Shown: positions 1 to 9,191 of the stretch, one piece after another
How positions within the stretch are numbered: position 1 is the first letter of the stretch
How the letters are laid out: each line of letters begins with the position of its first letter
Source of the DNA: an uncultured Lachnospiraceae bacterium
Lineage (GTDB): Bacteria; Bacillota; Clostridia; TANB77; CAG-508
DNA length: 64,000 bases
NCBI GenBank assembly: GCA_945917765.1
Contig: CAMEHU010000002.1
Location: forward strand, 25,681-89,680
Direction of reading: 5' to 3'
Notes under the pieces: generated by a model
What the model saw: only the letters and a program-made list of their open reading frames with translations
What the model was told of the DNA's origin: nothing
Database searches by the model: none
Program-made: the position numbers and the translations under genes

Positions 1-49
1 CAGTTGGAAAATATTATATATTTTGCTTTAGTAAATCGGATAGTTATTT

Positions 50-124
50 TGGTTGGGGTACTGTGATTCGAACACAGGAATGTCGGAGTCAGAGTCCGAT
101 GCCTTACCGCTTGGCGATACCCCA
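50..124 (-). tRNA. tRNA-Gln (anticodon CTG), CCA encoded
   Basis: On the minus strand a 7-bp acceptor stem (TGGGGTA/TACCCCA), an anticodon arm with loop CTCTGAC, a TTCGAAT T-loop and an encoded CCA form a complete cloverleaf. Anticodon CTG reads CAG glutamine codons. It begins 5 bases after the stop codon of the upstream YezG-like gene, so the two may share a transcript. Confidence 0.95.
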
Positions 125-129
125 ATATT

Positions 130-840
130 TTAGCTTTGTTCTATTATATCTTTTACATTTCTTTTATTTTTAATTTTATTTATCATTATTGTTAAAAAGT
201 TTTGCTTTTTTTCTTTAAATTCGACTAAATTTGTAGCATATAAGTCTTCAATTTCTTGATTTTCTTTTTCATATTCGATATAATTTTGTACTTGTTTTTT
301 GGGAATAAACTCAAAATATCTGTCAAAAATTAATCTATATTCTTCATTATTTAAATAATCTAATATTGTTTTTCTATCTTTTTTTGAAAAATTTTGTAAT
401 GGAATATTTAAGTATTTGTGTTTAAATATAAGATGTCTATCTTGATTAGTAAATCTAGATTTTAGCAAATTTTCATCATTATATTCTATTAAAAACTGCT
501 CATCTTTTATTCCAATTACCATATTGGTCCATTGTTTATTATATGTTTCTGTATATACTTTATATAGTTTTTTTATTGTATTACACAAATTGTCTACAAG
601 AACCAAATATGCTTCTTCATCAACATTAAATTTATATGGCACTTCATAAACATTAACTGGATTTTTTCTTATGAATCCTTTTGGTATATAATAAAAATAC
701 ATTTCCCATGTTTCTACATTATTAAACTGTTTTGTTACAGATGCATATAAATATATACTTTCCCATTTTTCAGGTATCAAATTATTTAATTGATGTTGAA
801 TTCCTGTGTATATTTTTTTTAATTCTAATACATTGTTCAT
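130..840 (-). CDS. YezG/DUF600-like immunity (antitoxin) protein, orphan
   Basis: A 236-residue cytoplasmic protein with no signal peptide or membrane segment. The N-terminus (helix, then IPEKWESIYLYASV and a following YFYYIP strand) resembles the YezG/DUF600 family. In Bacillus these are immunity proteins for LXG-type polymorphic toxins such as YeeF. That assignment rests on the family pattern remembered, not on a search. A GAGGTGG ribosome site precedes the ATG. No LXG toxin or WXG100 gene is in the window, so it would be an orphan immunity gene. The gene is very AT-rich and lies directly before tRNA-Gln. Confidence 0.6.
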   Translation of the reverse strand: MNNVLELKKIYTGIQHQLNNLIPEKWESIYLYASVTKQFNNVETWEMYFYYIPKGFIRKNPVNVYEVPYKFNVDEEAYLVLVDNLCNTIKKLYKVYTETYNKQWTNMVIGIKDEQFLIEYNDENLLKSRFTNQDRHLIFKHKYLNIPLQNFSKKDRKTILDYLNNEEYRLIFDRYFEFIPKKQVQNYIEYEKENQEIEDLYATNLVEFKEKKQNFLTIMINKIKNKRNVKDIIEQS

Positions 841-965
841 TATATACCACCTCTTTTAAAATTGTCAATTTTAATATGCTAAATTCATTTTTTTAAATTT
901 CTTGATATTATCATTCAAAATTAAACAATTTATATGATTTGCTTTTGTTTTTAATATGTAATTAT

Positions 966-1012
966 TGCGGACATTACTTTTTAAATAATAAAAAGCTTTT
1001 TTTATGTCCGCA
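966..1012 (-). terminator. possible terminator or hairpin after gpmI
   Basis: A 9-bp perfect inverted repeat (TGCGGACAT/ATGTCCGCA) encloses a loop containing the self-complementary AAAAAGCTTTTT. It lies about 70 bases beyond the gpmI stop and could end the glycolytic operon. There is no clean T-run directly after the outer stem, so the call is weak. Confidence 0.35.
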
Positions 1013-1081
1013 TATTACATTTTCTTAATTCTTGTTTTATATTTTTATAGGATTTTCATTTTTAAATACTTAAGCAAAAAT

Positions 1082-2614
1082 TTATTTTCTTAATAATAAA
1101 CTATCACCAAGCATTTCTTCTGGTTTTTCTAACCCCATAATATCTAACATTGTTGGTGCTAAATCTGCTAATCTTCCAGATTTTAATTTAACATTTTCCA
1201 TTCCATATAAAACTAATGGAACAGGGTTTGTTGTATGTGCAGTATGTGGTTCTCCTGTTTTGTAATCTACCATTTGTTCTGAGTTACCATGGTCTGCTGT
1301 AATTAATATAACTCCTTGTGCATCAGTAATTTCTTTAATTACTTTACCAACACAATCATCAATAAATTCTATTGCTTTTATTGCTGCTTCTAAACTTCCT
1401 GTATGCCCTACCATATCTGGATTTGCATAGTTTAAGATTATTGCATCATATTTTTTGCTTCTAATTGCTTCTATAACCTTTTCTGTAACTTCACCAGCAC
1501 TCATTTCAGGTTTCATATCATATGTTTCAACCTTTGGTGATGGAACTAATATTCTGTCTTCACCTTTGTATTGTTTTTCTTCTCCACCATTAAAGAAAAA
1601 TGTTACATGGGCATATTTTTCAGTTTCAGCAATTCTTAATTGTGTTTTTCCATTTTTGCTTATATATTCACCAAATGTATTTACTAATGTTGTTGGTTTA
1701 AATGCAATATTTACATTTGGAATTGTTTCGTCATATTGTCTCATACATACAAAACATAAATCTAATTTTTTTGTTTCAAACTCTTTGAAATCTGGGTCTA
1801 CTAAAGTTCTTGTAATTTCTCTTGCTCTATCTGGTCTAAAGTTAAAGAATATTACAGAATCTTTTGGACCAATTGTTGCGACTGGTTCTTCGCCATTGCA
1901 AATTACTGTTGGAACAACAAATTCATCAAATACTTCTTTTTGATATGAGCTTTCAATTGCTGAAATTGCTGATGTTGCTTTTTCTCCAATACCATTTACC
2001 ATTGCATCATATGTTTTTTGAATTCGGTTCCATCTATTATCTCTATCCATTGCATAAAATCTTCCAGAGATACTAGCAATTTTTCCTATCGCCTTTTCTT
2101 TCATTTTATCTTCTAATTCCATTATATAATTTTCAGCAGATGCTGGTGGAGTATCTCTTCCATCTAGGAAACAGTGAACAAATACATTCTCAAAATCTTT
2201 TCTTTTAGCTAGTTCTAATAATCCATATAAATGACGATTATGACTGTGAACACCACCATCTGATACTAATCCCATTATATGCAATTTTGTGTTATTTTGT
2301 TTACAGTTTTCTATAGCTTTAACAAACTCTGGAATGCTGAAAAAGTCGCCATCTTCTATTGATTTTGTAATTCTTGTTAATTCTTGATATACAACTCTTC
2401 CTGCACCTATGTTTGTGTGTCCTACTTCTGAGTTTCCCATTTGTCCTTCTGGTAAACCTACTGCCAAACCACTTGTAAATATTTCTGTTGTTGGGCATGT
2501 TTTCATTAGTTTGTCAATATTAGGTGTTTTTGCAAGTTTTACTGCATTACCTTTCTCATTGTTGTTATTACCAAATCCATCTAATATCATTAGCATTGTT
2601 ACTTTTTTATCCAT
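1082..2614 (-). CDS. gpmI: 2,3-bisphosphoglycerate-independent phosphoglycerate mutase
   Basis: Interconverts 3- and 2-phosphoglycerate using two Mn2+ ions. The 510-residue length is typical of the family. Asp12 (in ILDGFG) and Ser62 (in GNSEVGHTN), the metal ligand and the phosphoserine nucleophile of Bacillus iPGM, are at the canonical positions. [12 protein letters not shown] and the C-terminal ADHGNSEQM and [11 protein letters not shown] metal-site motifs are also intact. It is the last gene of the gap-pgk-tpiA-NUDIX-gmk-like operon. Enolase, often next, is not in the window. Confidence 0.97.
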   Translation of the reverse strand: MDKKVTMLMILDGFGNNNNEKGNAVKLAKTPNIDKLMKTCPTTEIFTSGLAVGLPEGQMGNSEVGHTNIGAGRVVYQELTRITKSIEDGDFFSIPEFVKAIENCKQNNTKLHIMGLVSDGGVHSHNRHLYGLLELAKRKDFENVFVHCFLDGRDTPPASAENYIMELEDKMKEKAIGKIASISGRFYAMDRDNRWNRIQKTYDAMVNGIGEKATSAISAIESSYQKEVFDEFVVPTVICNGEEPVATIGPKDSVIFFNFRPDRAREITRTLVDPDFKEFETKKLDLCFVCMRQYDETIPNVNIAFKPTTLVNTFGEYISKNGKTQLRIAETEKYAHVTFFFNGGEEKQYKGEDRILVPSPKVETYDMKPEMSAGEVTEKVIEAIRSKKYDAIILNYANPDMVGHTGSLEAAIKAIEFIDDCVGKVIKEITDAQGVILITADHGNSEQMVDYKTGEPHTAHTTNPVPLVLYGMENVKLKSGRLADLAPTMLDIMGLEKPEEMLGDSLLLRK

Positions 2615-2646
2615 TTCTTTGTACTTAATGTTAGATAGCGTTCTTT

Positions 2647-3213
2647 TTACGTTCTAACATAACTCCTTTCCTCAATATTTTTTATTAATTCAACTGCATT
2701 ATTTAATGACTCATCTGTATAGTCATTTGCAATTATATAATCAAATTTTTTCTGTATATTTGTATTATTTTCAAATTCTTTTATTTGTTCTTTTATTTCT
2801 TTTAATCTAAATAATTCTATAGTTTTAGGCAAGCATCTTAATTTTAACTGTTTTTTTGCGGTTTCAACATTTGGTTTTATATATATTGATACCACACCTT
2901 TTGCTACTTTTTTGAATTCATCAATTGTGCTATAATGAAGCTCTGTTACAGCATTTTCATCTGATAACAAATCTTCTGTATAATATGCATATTTATGTCC
3001 TAAAAATTCAAATGGAACTGAAATTTTACCACTATTTTTTAGTTCTTCAAATTGTTCTTCTGTAACAAAATGTTTATCTATACCTTCTACCTCTCCAATT
3101 CTTTTGGCTCTTGTTGTAACTATTACAATGTTTTTGAAATTTAGTTTATTAATTATATGTTTTTTTAAGTACGACTTTCCTGCACCTGTTATTCCAGATA
3201 ATATTACAATCAT
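2647..3213 (-). CDS. guanylate-kinase-like P-loop nucleotide kinase
   Basis: A 188-residue protein that starts with a P-loop, GITGAGKS at residues 7-14, followed by [15 protein letters not shown], like the guanylate kinase TTRxxRxGE(x)nGxD nucleotide-binding signature. Guanylate kinases usually carry GPSGxGK, so this is a divergent member and the substrate is unproven. The ATG at 3213 overlaps the upstream NUDIX stop as ATGA, with AAGGT upstream, so translation is coupled. A longer frame reading back to 3276 lies inside the NUDIX gene and is unlikely. It precedes gpmI by 32 bases. Confidence 0.75.
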   Translation of the reverse strand: MIVILSGITGAGKSYLKKHIINKLNFKNIVIVTTRAKRIGEVEGIDKHFVTEEQFEELKNSGKISVPFEFLGHKYAYYTEDLLSDENAVTELHYSTIDEFKKVAKGVVSIYIKPNVETAKKQLKLRCLPKTIELFRLKEIKEQIKEFENNTNIQKKFDYIIANDYTDESLNNAVELIKNIEERSYVRT

Positions 3214-3851
3214 TTTTCCATTACCTTCTTTTCTTGCAGATTTTGTTGATTTTTCTGTACATTTCTTTTTAAGCATTTTTCCTCTAATCTTTTTATTACT
3301 TGCTTATAATCTACTTTTCCTTTTTCTTGTTTTGGAAATTTTGTAAGACCATTTACTATTTTACTAATAGCTATATCCATTGGAACCCATTCATAAGATT
3401 TTACTTCTTCTTGTTGTATTTTAGTAACTTGTTTTTGCTCAATAAACACACAATAAAAATCTATTAAAAAGTTTCTTATTTTCCCCTTACTTTCAAAGCC
3501 TAATGGTTTTGATAACACACTAAGCTTGCCAATTTGATTATAATCAACATTATAAATTCCAACTTCCTCACGTAATTCTCTTAAAATAGCCTCAAAACCT
3601 GATTCATTTCCATTAACATGACCAGAAACCAAGTCTATTTTTCCTGGAGTAAGTTCAGTATTAGCTCTTTCCTCCATAAGAACTTGATTTTTTTCATTTA
3701 TTACAAAACAAGTAACACCATATAAATATTCATCTTCTAGATTTTTTTCATCTTCTATTTTTATATCACGAATATATCTTCCGGTTTTATCATATACTTT
3801 GTAATATTCATTATCAGCTTTATTATACTTAATTCTATCTTTAAACTCCAT
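3210..3851 (-). CDS. NUDIX hydrolase
   Basis: A 213-residue protein with a perfect NUDIX box: G-x5-E-x7-REL-x-EE-x-G, starting GHVNGNE and ending RELREEVGI. The family cleaves nucleoside diphosphates linked to another moiety, using divalent metal. The fold prefix and the ERANTELTPGK segment resemble IPP-isomerase-like NUDIX proteins, but substrate cannot be assigned. It sits between tpiA and a gmk-like gene in the glycolytic operon and is translationally coupled to the latter. Confidence 0.88.
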   Translation of the reverse strand: MEFKDRIKYNKADNEYYKVYDKTGRYIRDIKIEDEKNLEDEYLYGVTCFVINEKNQVLMEERANTELTPGKIDLVSGHVNGNESGFEAILRELREEVGIYNVDYNQIGKLSVLSKPLGFESKGKIRNFLIDFYCVFIEQKQVTKIQQEEVKSYEWVPMDIAISKIVNGLTKFPKQEKGKVDYKQVIKRLEEKCLKRNVQKNQQNLQEKKVMEK

Positions 3852-3915
3852 ATTTATACATCCTTTTTATTTTGATTAATGCTTAATCTTCTACCTCAAA
3901 AAATCTTAATCTGTA

Positions 3916-4668
3916 TTATAACATATAATTAACTATTTTTGCAAATTCATCAGCTTTTAAGCTAGCTCCTCCAACTAATCCACCATCAATATCTGATGTT
4001 GTAAATAATTCTTTAGCATTAGAAGATTTTACACTTCCACCATATTGAATTATTATTTCATCTGCAACTTCATCACCATACAAGTTTCTTATCTCATTTC
4101 TAATTGCTTTTACACTATTATTAGCATCTTCTGATGTTGCAGTTTTTCCAGTACCTATAGCCCAAATTGGTTCATAAGCTATTATTACTTTTTTTGCATC
4201 TTCAGCAGATAAGCCTTCAAAAGCTTTTCTTGTTTGAGTTGTAAACACTTCTTCAGCTTTTCCTGATTCGCGTTGTTCTAAAGTTTCGCCAACACATACA
4301 ATTGGTTTTAACTCATTTGCCAAAGCTGCTTTTATTTTTTTATTTACAGTTTCATCTGTTTCAGCAAAATATTGTCTTCTTTCAGAATGTCCGATGATTA
4401 CATATTCTACACCTATGCATTTTAGCATTGGCCCTGAAACTTCTCCTGTAAATGCACCTTTTTCTTCAAAATGCATATTTTGTGCTCCTATTTTGATGTT
4501 TGTTCCTTGTGCTGTTAACAAACTATAAAATAAATCTGTGTATGGAACACATAAAATAACTTCATTTTCCGTGTCTTTAACTAAACTTGCTAATTGTTCT
4601 ATACATGCCATTGCTTCATTTGGAAGCATGTTCATTTTCCAGTTTCCTGCAATTACTTTTCTTCTCAT
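3916..4668 (-). CDS. tpiA: triose-phosphate isomerase
   Basis: Interconverts dihydroxyacetone phosphate and glyceraldehyde 3-phosphate. 250 residues, the normal length. Asn9/Lys11 (AGNWKMN), the catalytic His in IIGHSERR, the catalytic Glu in AYEPIWAIGTG and the C-terminal GGSVK phosphate loop with GLVGGASL are all present. The start is the ATG at 4668, preceded by GAGGAATCGAA. The frame continues upstream to 4737, but those residues are encoded by a palindromic repeat and do not resemble TIM. Confidence 0.97.
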   Translation of the reverse strand: MRRKVIAGNWKMNMLPNEAMACIEQLASLVKDTENEVILCVPYTDLFYSLLTAQGTNIKIGAQNMHFEEKGAFTGEVSGPMLKCIGVEYVIIGHSERRQYFAETDETVNKKIKAALANELKPIVCVGETLEQRESGKAEEVFTTQTRKAFEGLSAEDAKKVIIAYEPIWAIGTGKTATSEDANNSVKAIRNEIRNLYGDEVADEIIIQYGGSVKSSNAKELFTTSDIDGGLVGGASLKADEFAKIVNYML

Positions 4669-4685
4669 TTCGATTCCTCGCTTTC

Positions 4686-4740
4686 TTGCACAGTTGGGGA
4701 CGCGTCCCTGTTGTGCATTTTGCACAACTTGGGACACATC
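4686..4740. repeat. GGGACGCGTCCC palindromic repeat, tpiA leader
   Basis: TTGCACAGTTGGGGACGCG.. is followed by a second TGTGCATTTTGCACA palindrome and TTGGGACACATC. The core GGGACGCGTCCC and the flanking TGCACA/TGTGCA arms recur at 39197-39310, 39414-39468 and 46903-47022. Here it lies immediately upstream of the tpiA ribosome site in the pgk-tpiA spacer. Confidence 0.85.
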
Positions 4741-4825
4741 TATGTTATATGTTATTCTTTTTCATAATTAAACTTTAATTATCTTTATGCCATTTTGCCC
4801 CGTCCCCATTGGCGATTTTAAACTA

Positions 4826-6013
4826 TTATCTATTTAATAAACACTCAACTCCAGGTAACTTCTTTCCTTCCAAAAATTCAAGTGAAGCTCCACCACCAGT
4901 AGAAATATGTGTCATTTTATCCGCTAATCCAGATTTCTCAACAGCTGCAGCAGAGTCTCCTCCTCCAATAATTGTTGTAGCACCATCTAATGAAGATAAA
5001 ATCTCAGCTACTGAATTTGTTCCAACAGCAAATTGGTCAAATTCAAATAATCCAACAGGTCCATTCCATACTACTGTTTTAGCATTTTCTAATTCTTTTT
5101 TATATAATTCAATTGTTTTTGGTCCAACATCAAAAATACTCCAATCATCAGGAACATTTTCAATATCAACAACTTGACTTTCTGTGTTCTTATCAAATTC
5201 TTTTCCTAATTTGGCATCTATTGGTAAAATCAATTTAACATTTTTGCTATTTGCTTTTTCCATTAACTCTTTAGCTAAATCTAATTTATCATCTTCACAT
5301 AAAGATTTACCAACATTATATCCCATTGCTTTAATAAAAGTGTTAGCCATAGCTCCACCAATTATTAAAGAATCAACTTTTCCTAATAAATTATCAATTA
5401 CCGCAATTTTATCTGAAACTTTTGCACCACCTAAAATTGCAACAAATGGTCTTTCAGGATTTTCTAAAGCTGTTCCTAAGAAATTGATTTCTTTTTCCAT
5501 TAAAAATCCTGATACAGCTGGTAAAAATTCAGCAATTCCTGCTGTTGAGCTATGAGCTCTATGTGCTGTTCCAAATGCATCATTTACATATATATCAGCC
5601 ATTGAAGCCAATTCCTTAGCAAAATCTAAATCATTTTTTTCTTCTCTAGCGTCATATCTTACGTTTTCTAATAAAACAACATCACCTTCAGCCATTTCTG
5701 AAGTTAACTTCTTAGCACTTTCACCTATAATATCTGTTGCTAATTTAACTGGTCTTCCAAGTAATTTTGAAAGCTCATCGCTAACTGGTTTTAAAGAAAA
5801 CTCAGGTTTAACTTCACCCTTTGGTCTGCCTAAATGAGACATTAAAATAACTTTAGCATTATTATCTAATAAATACTTAATAGTATCTAAAGCACCAACA
5901 ATTCTTCTATTATCAGTAATATTTTTATTTTCATCTAAAGGAACATTAAAGTCACATCTAACAATAACTTTTTTTCCCTTTAAATCTATATCCTTAACAG
6001 TTTTCTTGTTCAT
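4826..6013 (-). CDS. pgk: phosphoglycerate kinase
   Basis: Transfers phosphate from 1,3-bisphosphoglycerate to ADP. 395 residues from the ATG at 6013, the usual length. N-terminal [20 protein letters not shown] (substrate binding), [13 protein letters not shown] and C-terminal [10 protein letters not shown] nucleotide loop are intact. AGAGGTG lies 10 bases before this ATG. A TTG nine bases upstream is in frame but sits on the ribosome site itself. It is separated from gap by a long structured spacer. Confidence 0.97.
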   Translation of the reverse strand: MNKKTVKDIDLKGKKVIVRCDFNVPLDENKNITDNRRIVGALDTIKYLLDNNAKVILMSHLGRPKGEVKPEFSLKPVSDELSKLLGRPVKLATDIIGESAKKLTSEMAEGDVVLLENVRYDAREEKNDLDFAKELASMADIYVNDAFGTAHRAHSSTAGIAEFLPAVSGFLMEKEINFLGTALENPERPFVAILGGAKVSDKIAVIDNLLGKVDSLIIGGAMANTFIKAMGYNVGKSLCEDDKLDLAKELMEKANSKNVKLILPIDAKLGKEFDKNTESQVVDIENVPDDWSIFDVGPKTIELYKKELENAKTVVWNGPVGLFEFDQFAVGTNSVAEILSSLDGATTIIGGGDSAAAVEKSGLADKMTHISTGGGASLEFLEGKKLPGVECLLNR

Positions 6014-6047
6014 ATTTAACAAGCACCTCTTTCTTTTTTAATGTAGT

Positions 6048-6104
6048 TGAAACATTTTGGAACATTCCGGGACGGTCTTGTTTTGTTTCATTTGCAAAAC
6101 CCGC
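6048..6104. repeat. GGGACGGTC palindromic repeat, left copy in gap-pgk spacer
   Basis: TGAAACATTTTGGAACATTC is followed by CGGGACGGTCTTGTTTTGTTTCA. The TGAAACA..TGTTTCA arms and GGGACGGTCTT core are repeated in opposite orientation at 6313-6385, so the pair flanks the long nested stem at 6104-6300. Confidence 0.8.
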
Positions 6105-6300
6105 TCGGAGACAGAAATAATAAAAATTCAAAATTTTGAAAATGTTAACGTAGGTGGATTACAGCTTCTTATGTAGTTGCACCTATTGAGGTTGCGTAAG
6201 TGCCCTCTACGGAGAGGCTCAAGGGTGCAACAATTAGAAGCTGTTTCCACCGAAGATTACGTTTTCAAAATTTTTAATTTTTATTATTTCTGTCTCTCGG
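6104..6300. repeat. long nested inverted repeat with branched core
   Basis: Left arm 6104-6170 and right arm 6235-6300 are near-perfect reverse complements over about 62 bases (matching blocks include GAGACAGAAATAATAAAAATT and ACAGCTTCT). The 64-base core has its own stems: GTTGCAC 6176-6182 with GTGCAAC 6225-6231, TTGAG 6186-6190 with CTCAA 6218-6222, and CCTCT-ACGG-AGAGG at 6204-6217. It lies inside the gap-pgk transcript. It could be a miniature inverted-repeat element or a structured RNA; I do not recognise it. Confidence 0.8.
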
Positions 6301-6312
6301 CAACAATCCCAA

Positions 6313-6385
6313 TTGAAACATTTTAAGACCGTCCCGAAATGTTTCAAAAATGAAACAAAACAAGACCGTCCCCAAATGTTTCAAA
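6313..6385. repeat. double GGGACGGTC palindromic repeat, right copies
   Basis: Two tandem units on the minus strand, each TTGAAACATTT then GGGACGGTCTT and a TGTTTCA arm, lie directly downstream of gap. They are inverted relative to the copy at 6048-6104. Confidence 0.8.
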
Positions 6386-7402
6386 TTAATTTAACTCAGC
6401 AAAATACTTAATAGTTCTAACCATTTGGCTAGTATAAGAATTCTCATTATCATACCAAGCTACAACTTGAACTTGATATAATCCATCTTCTATTTTTGTT
6501 ACTAATGTTTGTGTTGCATCAAACAAAGAACCATAAGTAATACCAATAATATCAGAAGAAACTAATGGTTCATCAGTATAACCATAAGAATCATTAGCTG
6601 CTGCTTTCATGGCTGCATTTATTGAATCAGGTGTAATATCATTTCCTTTTACAACAGCTGTTAAAATTGTTGTAGAACCTGTTGGAACTGGAACTCTTTG
6701 AGCTGAACCGATTAATTTTCCATTTAATTCTGGAATAACTAATCCTATAGCTTTAGCTGCTCCTGTTGAGTTTGGTACTATGTTACAAGCTGCTGCTCTT
6801 GCTCTTCTTAAATCACCTTTTCTATGAGGTCCATCTAACAACATTTGATCACCTGTGTATGCGTGAATTGTTGACATTATTCCTGATTGAATAGGTGCAT
6901 ATTTATTTAATGCATTTGCCATAGGTGCTAAACAGTTTGTTGTACATGATGCTGCTGAAATTATTGTATCTTCTGGTTTTAATATGTTTTCATTAACTCC
7001 GAAAACTACTGTTGGTAAATCACTTCCAGCAGGTGCTGAAATAACTACTTTTTTTGCTCCGGCATCTATATGTGCTTGGGCTTTTTCCTTTGTTGTGTAG
7101 AATCCTGTACATTCTAATACTACATCAACTCCAATTTCTCCCCAAGGTAATTCTTTTGCATCTGGTTTTGCATATATTTTTATTTCTTTTCCATCAACAG
7201 TTATTGAATCTTCTCCTGCTACAACTGTATCTTTTTTAGCATATGTTCCTTGTGCAGAATCATATTTTAATAAGTGAGCTAACATTTTAGGGCTTGTTAA
7301 ATCATTGATTGCAACAATCTCATACCCTTCTGCTCCAAACATTTGTCTAAAAGCTAGTCTTCCTATACGACCAAATCCATTAATGGCTACTTTAACTGAC
7401 AT
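6386..7402 (-). CDS. gap: glyceraldehyde-3-phosphate dehydrogenase, type I
   Basis: Oxidises glyceraldehyde 3-phosphate to 1,3-bisphosphoglycerate with NAD(P)+. 338 residues. The Rossmann motif INGFGRIGR is at residues 7-15, and the catalytic Cys153 is in [40 protein letters not shown] and WYDNENSY are also present. AGAAGGAGG precedes the ATG at ideal distance. It is the first gene of the glycolytic operon, behind a TTGAAA-17-TACAAT promoter. Confidence 0.98.
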   Translation of the reverse strand: MSVKVAINGFGRIGRLAFRQMFGAEGYEIVAINDLTSPKMLAHLLKYDSAQGTYAKKDTVVAGEDSITVDGKEIKIYAKPDAKELPWGEIGVDVVLECTGFYTTKEKAQAHIDAGAKKVVISAPAGSDLPTVVFGVNENILKPEDTIISAASCTTNCLAPMANALNKYAPIQSGIMSTIHAYTGDQMLLDGPHRKGDLRRARAAACNIVPNSTGAAKAIGLVIPELNGKLIGSAQRVPVPTGSTTILTAVVKGNDITPDSINAAMKAAANDSYGYTDEPLVSSDIIGITYGSLFDATQTLVTKIEDGLYQVQVVAWYDNENSYTSQMVRTIKYFAELN

Positions 7403-7464
7403 AAAAATTCCTCCTTCTGATGCATTTTTGCATCTCTAAAATTGCTTATACGCAAGCCAAAATC

Positions 7465-7493
7465 ATTGTATACCAAAACAATTTACTTTTCAA
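7465..7493 (-). promoter_or_regulatory. vegetative-type promoter of gap operon
   Basis: On the minus strand TTGAAA (7488-7493) and TACAAT (7465-7470) are 17 bases apart, about 60 bases upstream of the gap start codon. No other consensus match was seen in the spacer. Confidence 0.6.
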
Positions 7494-7603
7494 GTATTCT
7501 TATCTATTTTTTCCCTAATTTGTTAAATTTATTCATGCACCAAAAAACGACAAAAAATGATGCTTATAATGCCTTTTTTAATCACATTATAAACATCACT
7601 TTA

Positions 7604-8038
7604 TTATATATTTATAGACCGTTTTTTAATACTTTCATAATAATTCAATAATTTTTGTTCCAACTCTCTTTTCTCAATATATGCTTCACTATATATTTCT
7701 CTATCATAGTTTTCTTCAAGATTTTCTTCTTGATTTTCTTTATTTTCATTATTCGCTTCATCATTATTTTTTTCGTTATCAACATTATCCATATTCTCAT
7801 CTCCTGGCCAATCATCATTATTATCAGCATCAAAATTATAAAGTCGTCTTTCTTTTTGTACATTTTCTTTTTGCTCATAATTTTCTAGATAATCTTGATT
7901 AAAATCTTCTTCTTCATTTTCAAACTCTTGATATTTAGATTTTCTATTCCAAAATGCTTTGGCAAAAAAATTCTTTATCTTTGTTAAAAAATTATCTTGA
8001 ACTACCACTAATCCCTTTTCATTCGTATAATTCCCCAT
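7604..8038 (-). CDS. acidic hypothetical protein
   Basis: 144 residues from the ATG at 8038, which has an excellent GAGAGGAG ribosome site 6 bases away. An in-frame extension to 8107 lacks one. The N-terminal 35 residues are basic/hydrophobic (VVVQDNFLTKIKNFFAKAFW). The middle is extremely rich in Asp, Glu and Asn, and the C-terminus is a likely helix. No signal peptide or clear membrane segment, and no family recognised. It stands alone between gap and spoVT, each separated by AT-rich spacers. Confidence 0.6.
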   Translation of the reverse strand: MGNYTNEKGLVVVQDNFLTKIKNFFAKAFWNRKSKYQEFENEEEDFNQDYLENYEQKENVQKERRLYNFDADNNDDWPGDENMDNVDNEKNNDEANNENKENQEENLEENYDREIYSEAYIEKRELEQKLLNYYESIKKRSINI

Positions 8039-8149
8039 ATTTTGCTCCTCTCTTATTCCCATTATTACTTTATTATATAATAACATATATTTTTTAATTT
8101 GTAACAAATATTACAAATTGTAATATAAATTTAATATTTCTGTAATATT

Positions 8150-8704
8150 TTATAGCTCCATTTGAGTTCCTAAAAAACTTGCAGCAGATTGAACTACCTT
8201 TTGTTCAACTTCAGACATTTTTGTATTTTCATCTTTTGATAACAATATAACTGTTCCTATTACATCTCCGTCAGCAATTATTGGATATACTACTTGTGCA
8301 TTATTCTTTTTATTGTTTGTTTCATTTTTTGTAATTGGAATTGATACATCATTGTTTTCTTTACTTGTATAGTTTTCTTTTTCATCCATTATTTGCTCTA
8401 ATTCAGGGCTTATTCCTTGTTCTAAATATTCCTTTTTAGAACCTCCTGATACTGCTATTACTGTGTCTTTATCTGTTATACATGCAATATGCCCTGTTGT
8501 TTTTGCTAATGTTTCAGCATATTCTGTTGCAAATTCTGATAGTTCTCCAATTGGAGAATATTTTTTTAAGATTATTTCCCCTTCTTTGTCTGTAAATATT
8601 TCTAACGGGTCTCCTTCTTTTATACGAAGTGTTTTTCTTATTTCTTTTGGTATTACAACTCTACCTAAATCATCTATTCTTCTTACAACACCTGTTGCTT
8701 TCAT
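8150..8704 (-). CDS. spoVT: stage V sporulation protein T (AbrB-type regulator)
   Basis: A forespore transcription regulator that modulates sigma-G genes. 184 residues, close to Bacillus SpoVT. The N-terminal swapped-hairpin AbrB domain (MKATGVVRRIDDLGRVVIPK, then EIRKTLRI) binds DNA. Residues about 55-180 form the GAF-like domain (GHIACITDKDTVIAVSG.. PIIADGDVIGTVIL). AAGGAGG precedes the ATG and a possible sigma-G promoter lies upstream. It is direct evidence for an endospore former. Confidence 0.93.
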   Translation of the reverse strand: MKATGVVRRIDDLGRVVIPKEIRKTLRIKEGDPLEIFTDKEGEIILKKYSPIGELSEFATEYAETLAKTTGHIACITDKDTVIAVSGGSKKEYLEQGISPELEQIMDEKENYTSKENNDVSIPITKNETNNKKNNAQVVYPIIADGDVIGTVILLSKDENTKMSEVEQKVVQSAASFLGTQMEL

Positions 8705-8740
8705 TTGTTTTCCTCCTTGTTTTTCAAAGTTTTATATTGT

Positions 8741-8769
8741 TAGTATTGCAAGAATTTACAAAATTATAC
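8741..8769 (-). promoter_or_regulatory. possible sigma-G-type promoter of spoVT
   Basis: On the minus strand GTATA (8765-8769) and AATACTA (8741-8747) are separated by 17 bases. They approximate the GHATR / CATNHTA forespore consensus. spoVT is sigma-G dependent in Bacillus, which makes the match plausible, but one key -10 base differs. Confidence 0.4.
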
Positions 8770-8770
8770 G

Positions 8771-8806
8771 AAAAAAACTTTGAACAAAATTTGTTCAAAG
8801 TTTTTT
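8771..8806. terminator. bidirectional terminator after the small membrane protein
   Basis: AAAAAACTTTGAACAAA pairs with TTTGTTCAAAGTTTTTT around a one- or two-base loop. It lies just past the stop of the 8812-9021 gene, with T-runs on both strands, and separates that gene from spoVT. Confidence 0.8.
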
Positions 8807-8811
8807 ATAAA

Positions 8812-9021
8812 TTATTCTTTATTATTCTTTTCTCCTAAACTTTGTGCAATATCCTTTTTCAAAACATATTCTGCTTCACTTCTTGTTCTAACAGTTGGAT
8901 CAATCTTTCTAGCTCTATCTATAATTCTTTTATGTTCCATAATGCCATAAATAAAACCACCTATTGCAACCATACAAGAAATAACTATGAAAACAATATG
9001 TCCAATTGAAAATCCCTCCAT
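8812..9021 (-). CDS. small single-helix membrane protein
   Basis: 69 residues. One hydrophobic helix at about 8-27 (IVFIVISCMVAIGGFIYGIM) is followed by a charged cytoplasmic tail (KRIIDRARKIDPTVRTRSEA). AAGGAGGG lies at good distance from the ATG. No family recognised. Its start is back-to-back with the bacteriocin-like gene at 9192, and size and topology are compatible with a bacteriocin immunity protein. It could equally be an unrelated housekeeping small protein. Confidence 0.7.
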   Translation of the reverse strand: MEGFSIGHIVFIVISCMVAIGGFIYGIMEHKRIIDRARKIDPTVRTRSEAEYVLKKDIAQSLGEKNNKE

Positions 9022-9111
9022 ATTTAATCCCTCCTTTTCAAATTCAACGCTGTTTCATATCATATGAACGTTACAGTTTAACACAATATTTATCAAAAAA
9101 ATTATAAATAA

Positions 9112-9139
9112 TTGACAAAAAATTTTTTTATGATATACT
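9112..9139 (+). promoter_or_regulatory. promoter of the bacteriocin-like precursor
   Basis: Perfect TTGACA (9112-9117) and TATACT (9134-9139) with a 16-base spacer lie about 50 bases upstream of the precursor ATG. No obvious direct repeats of a two-component regulator were seen. Confidence 0.8.
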
Positions 9140-9191
9140 AATATGTGGATTATTAATAATTCAAAAGCAAAAGATTTAGGAGGTACTTATA

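Noticed and set aside
1455-1943. Plus-strand frame opposite gpmI
   Set aside because: Shadow of a fully conserved minus-strand gene.
4669-4737. N-terminal extension of triose-phosphate isomerase
   Set aside because: Encoded by a palindromic repeat; the conserved protein starts at 4668 with its own ribosome site.
6171-6234. Group II intron domain V or small ribozyme in the gap-pgk core
   Set aside because: The AGC triad, bulge and hammerhead/twister signatures are missing.
7645-7902. Several frames overlapping the acidic protein gene on both strands
   Set aside because: Low-complexity shadows of the 7604-8038 gene, no ribosome sites.
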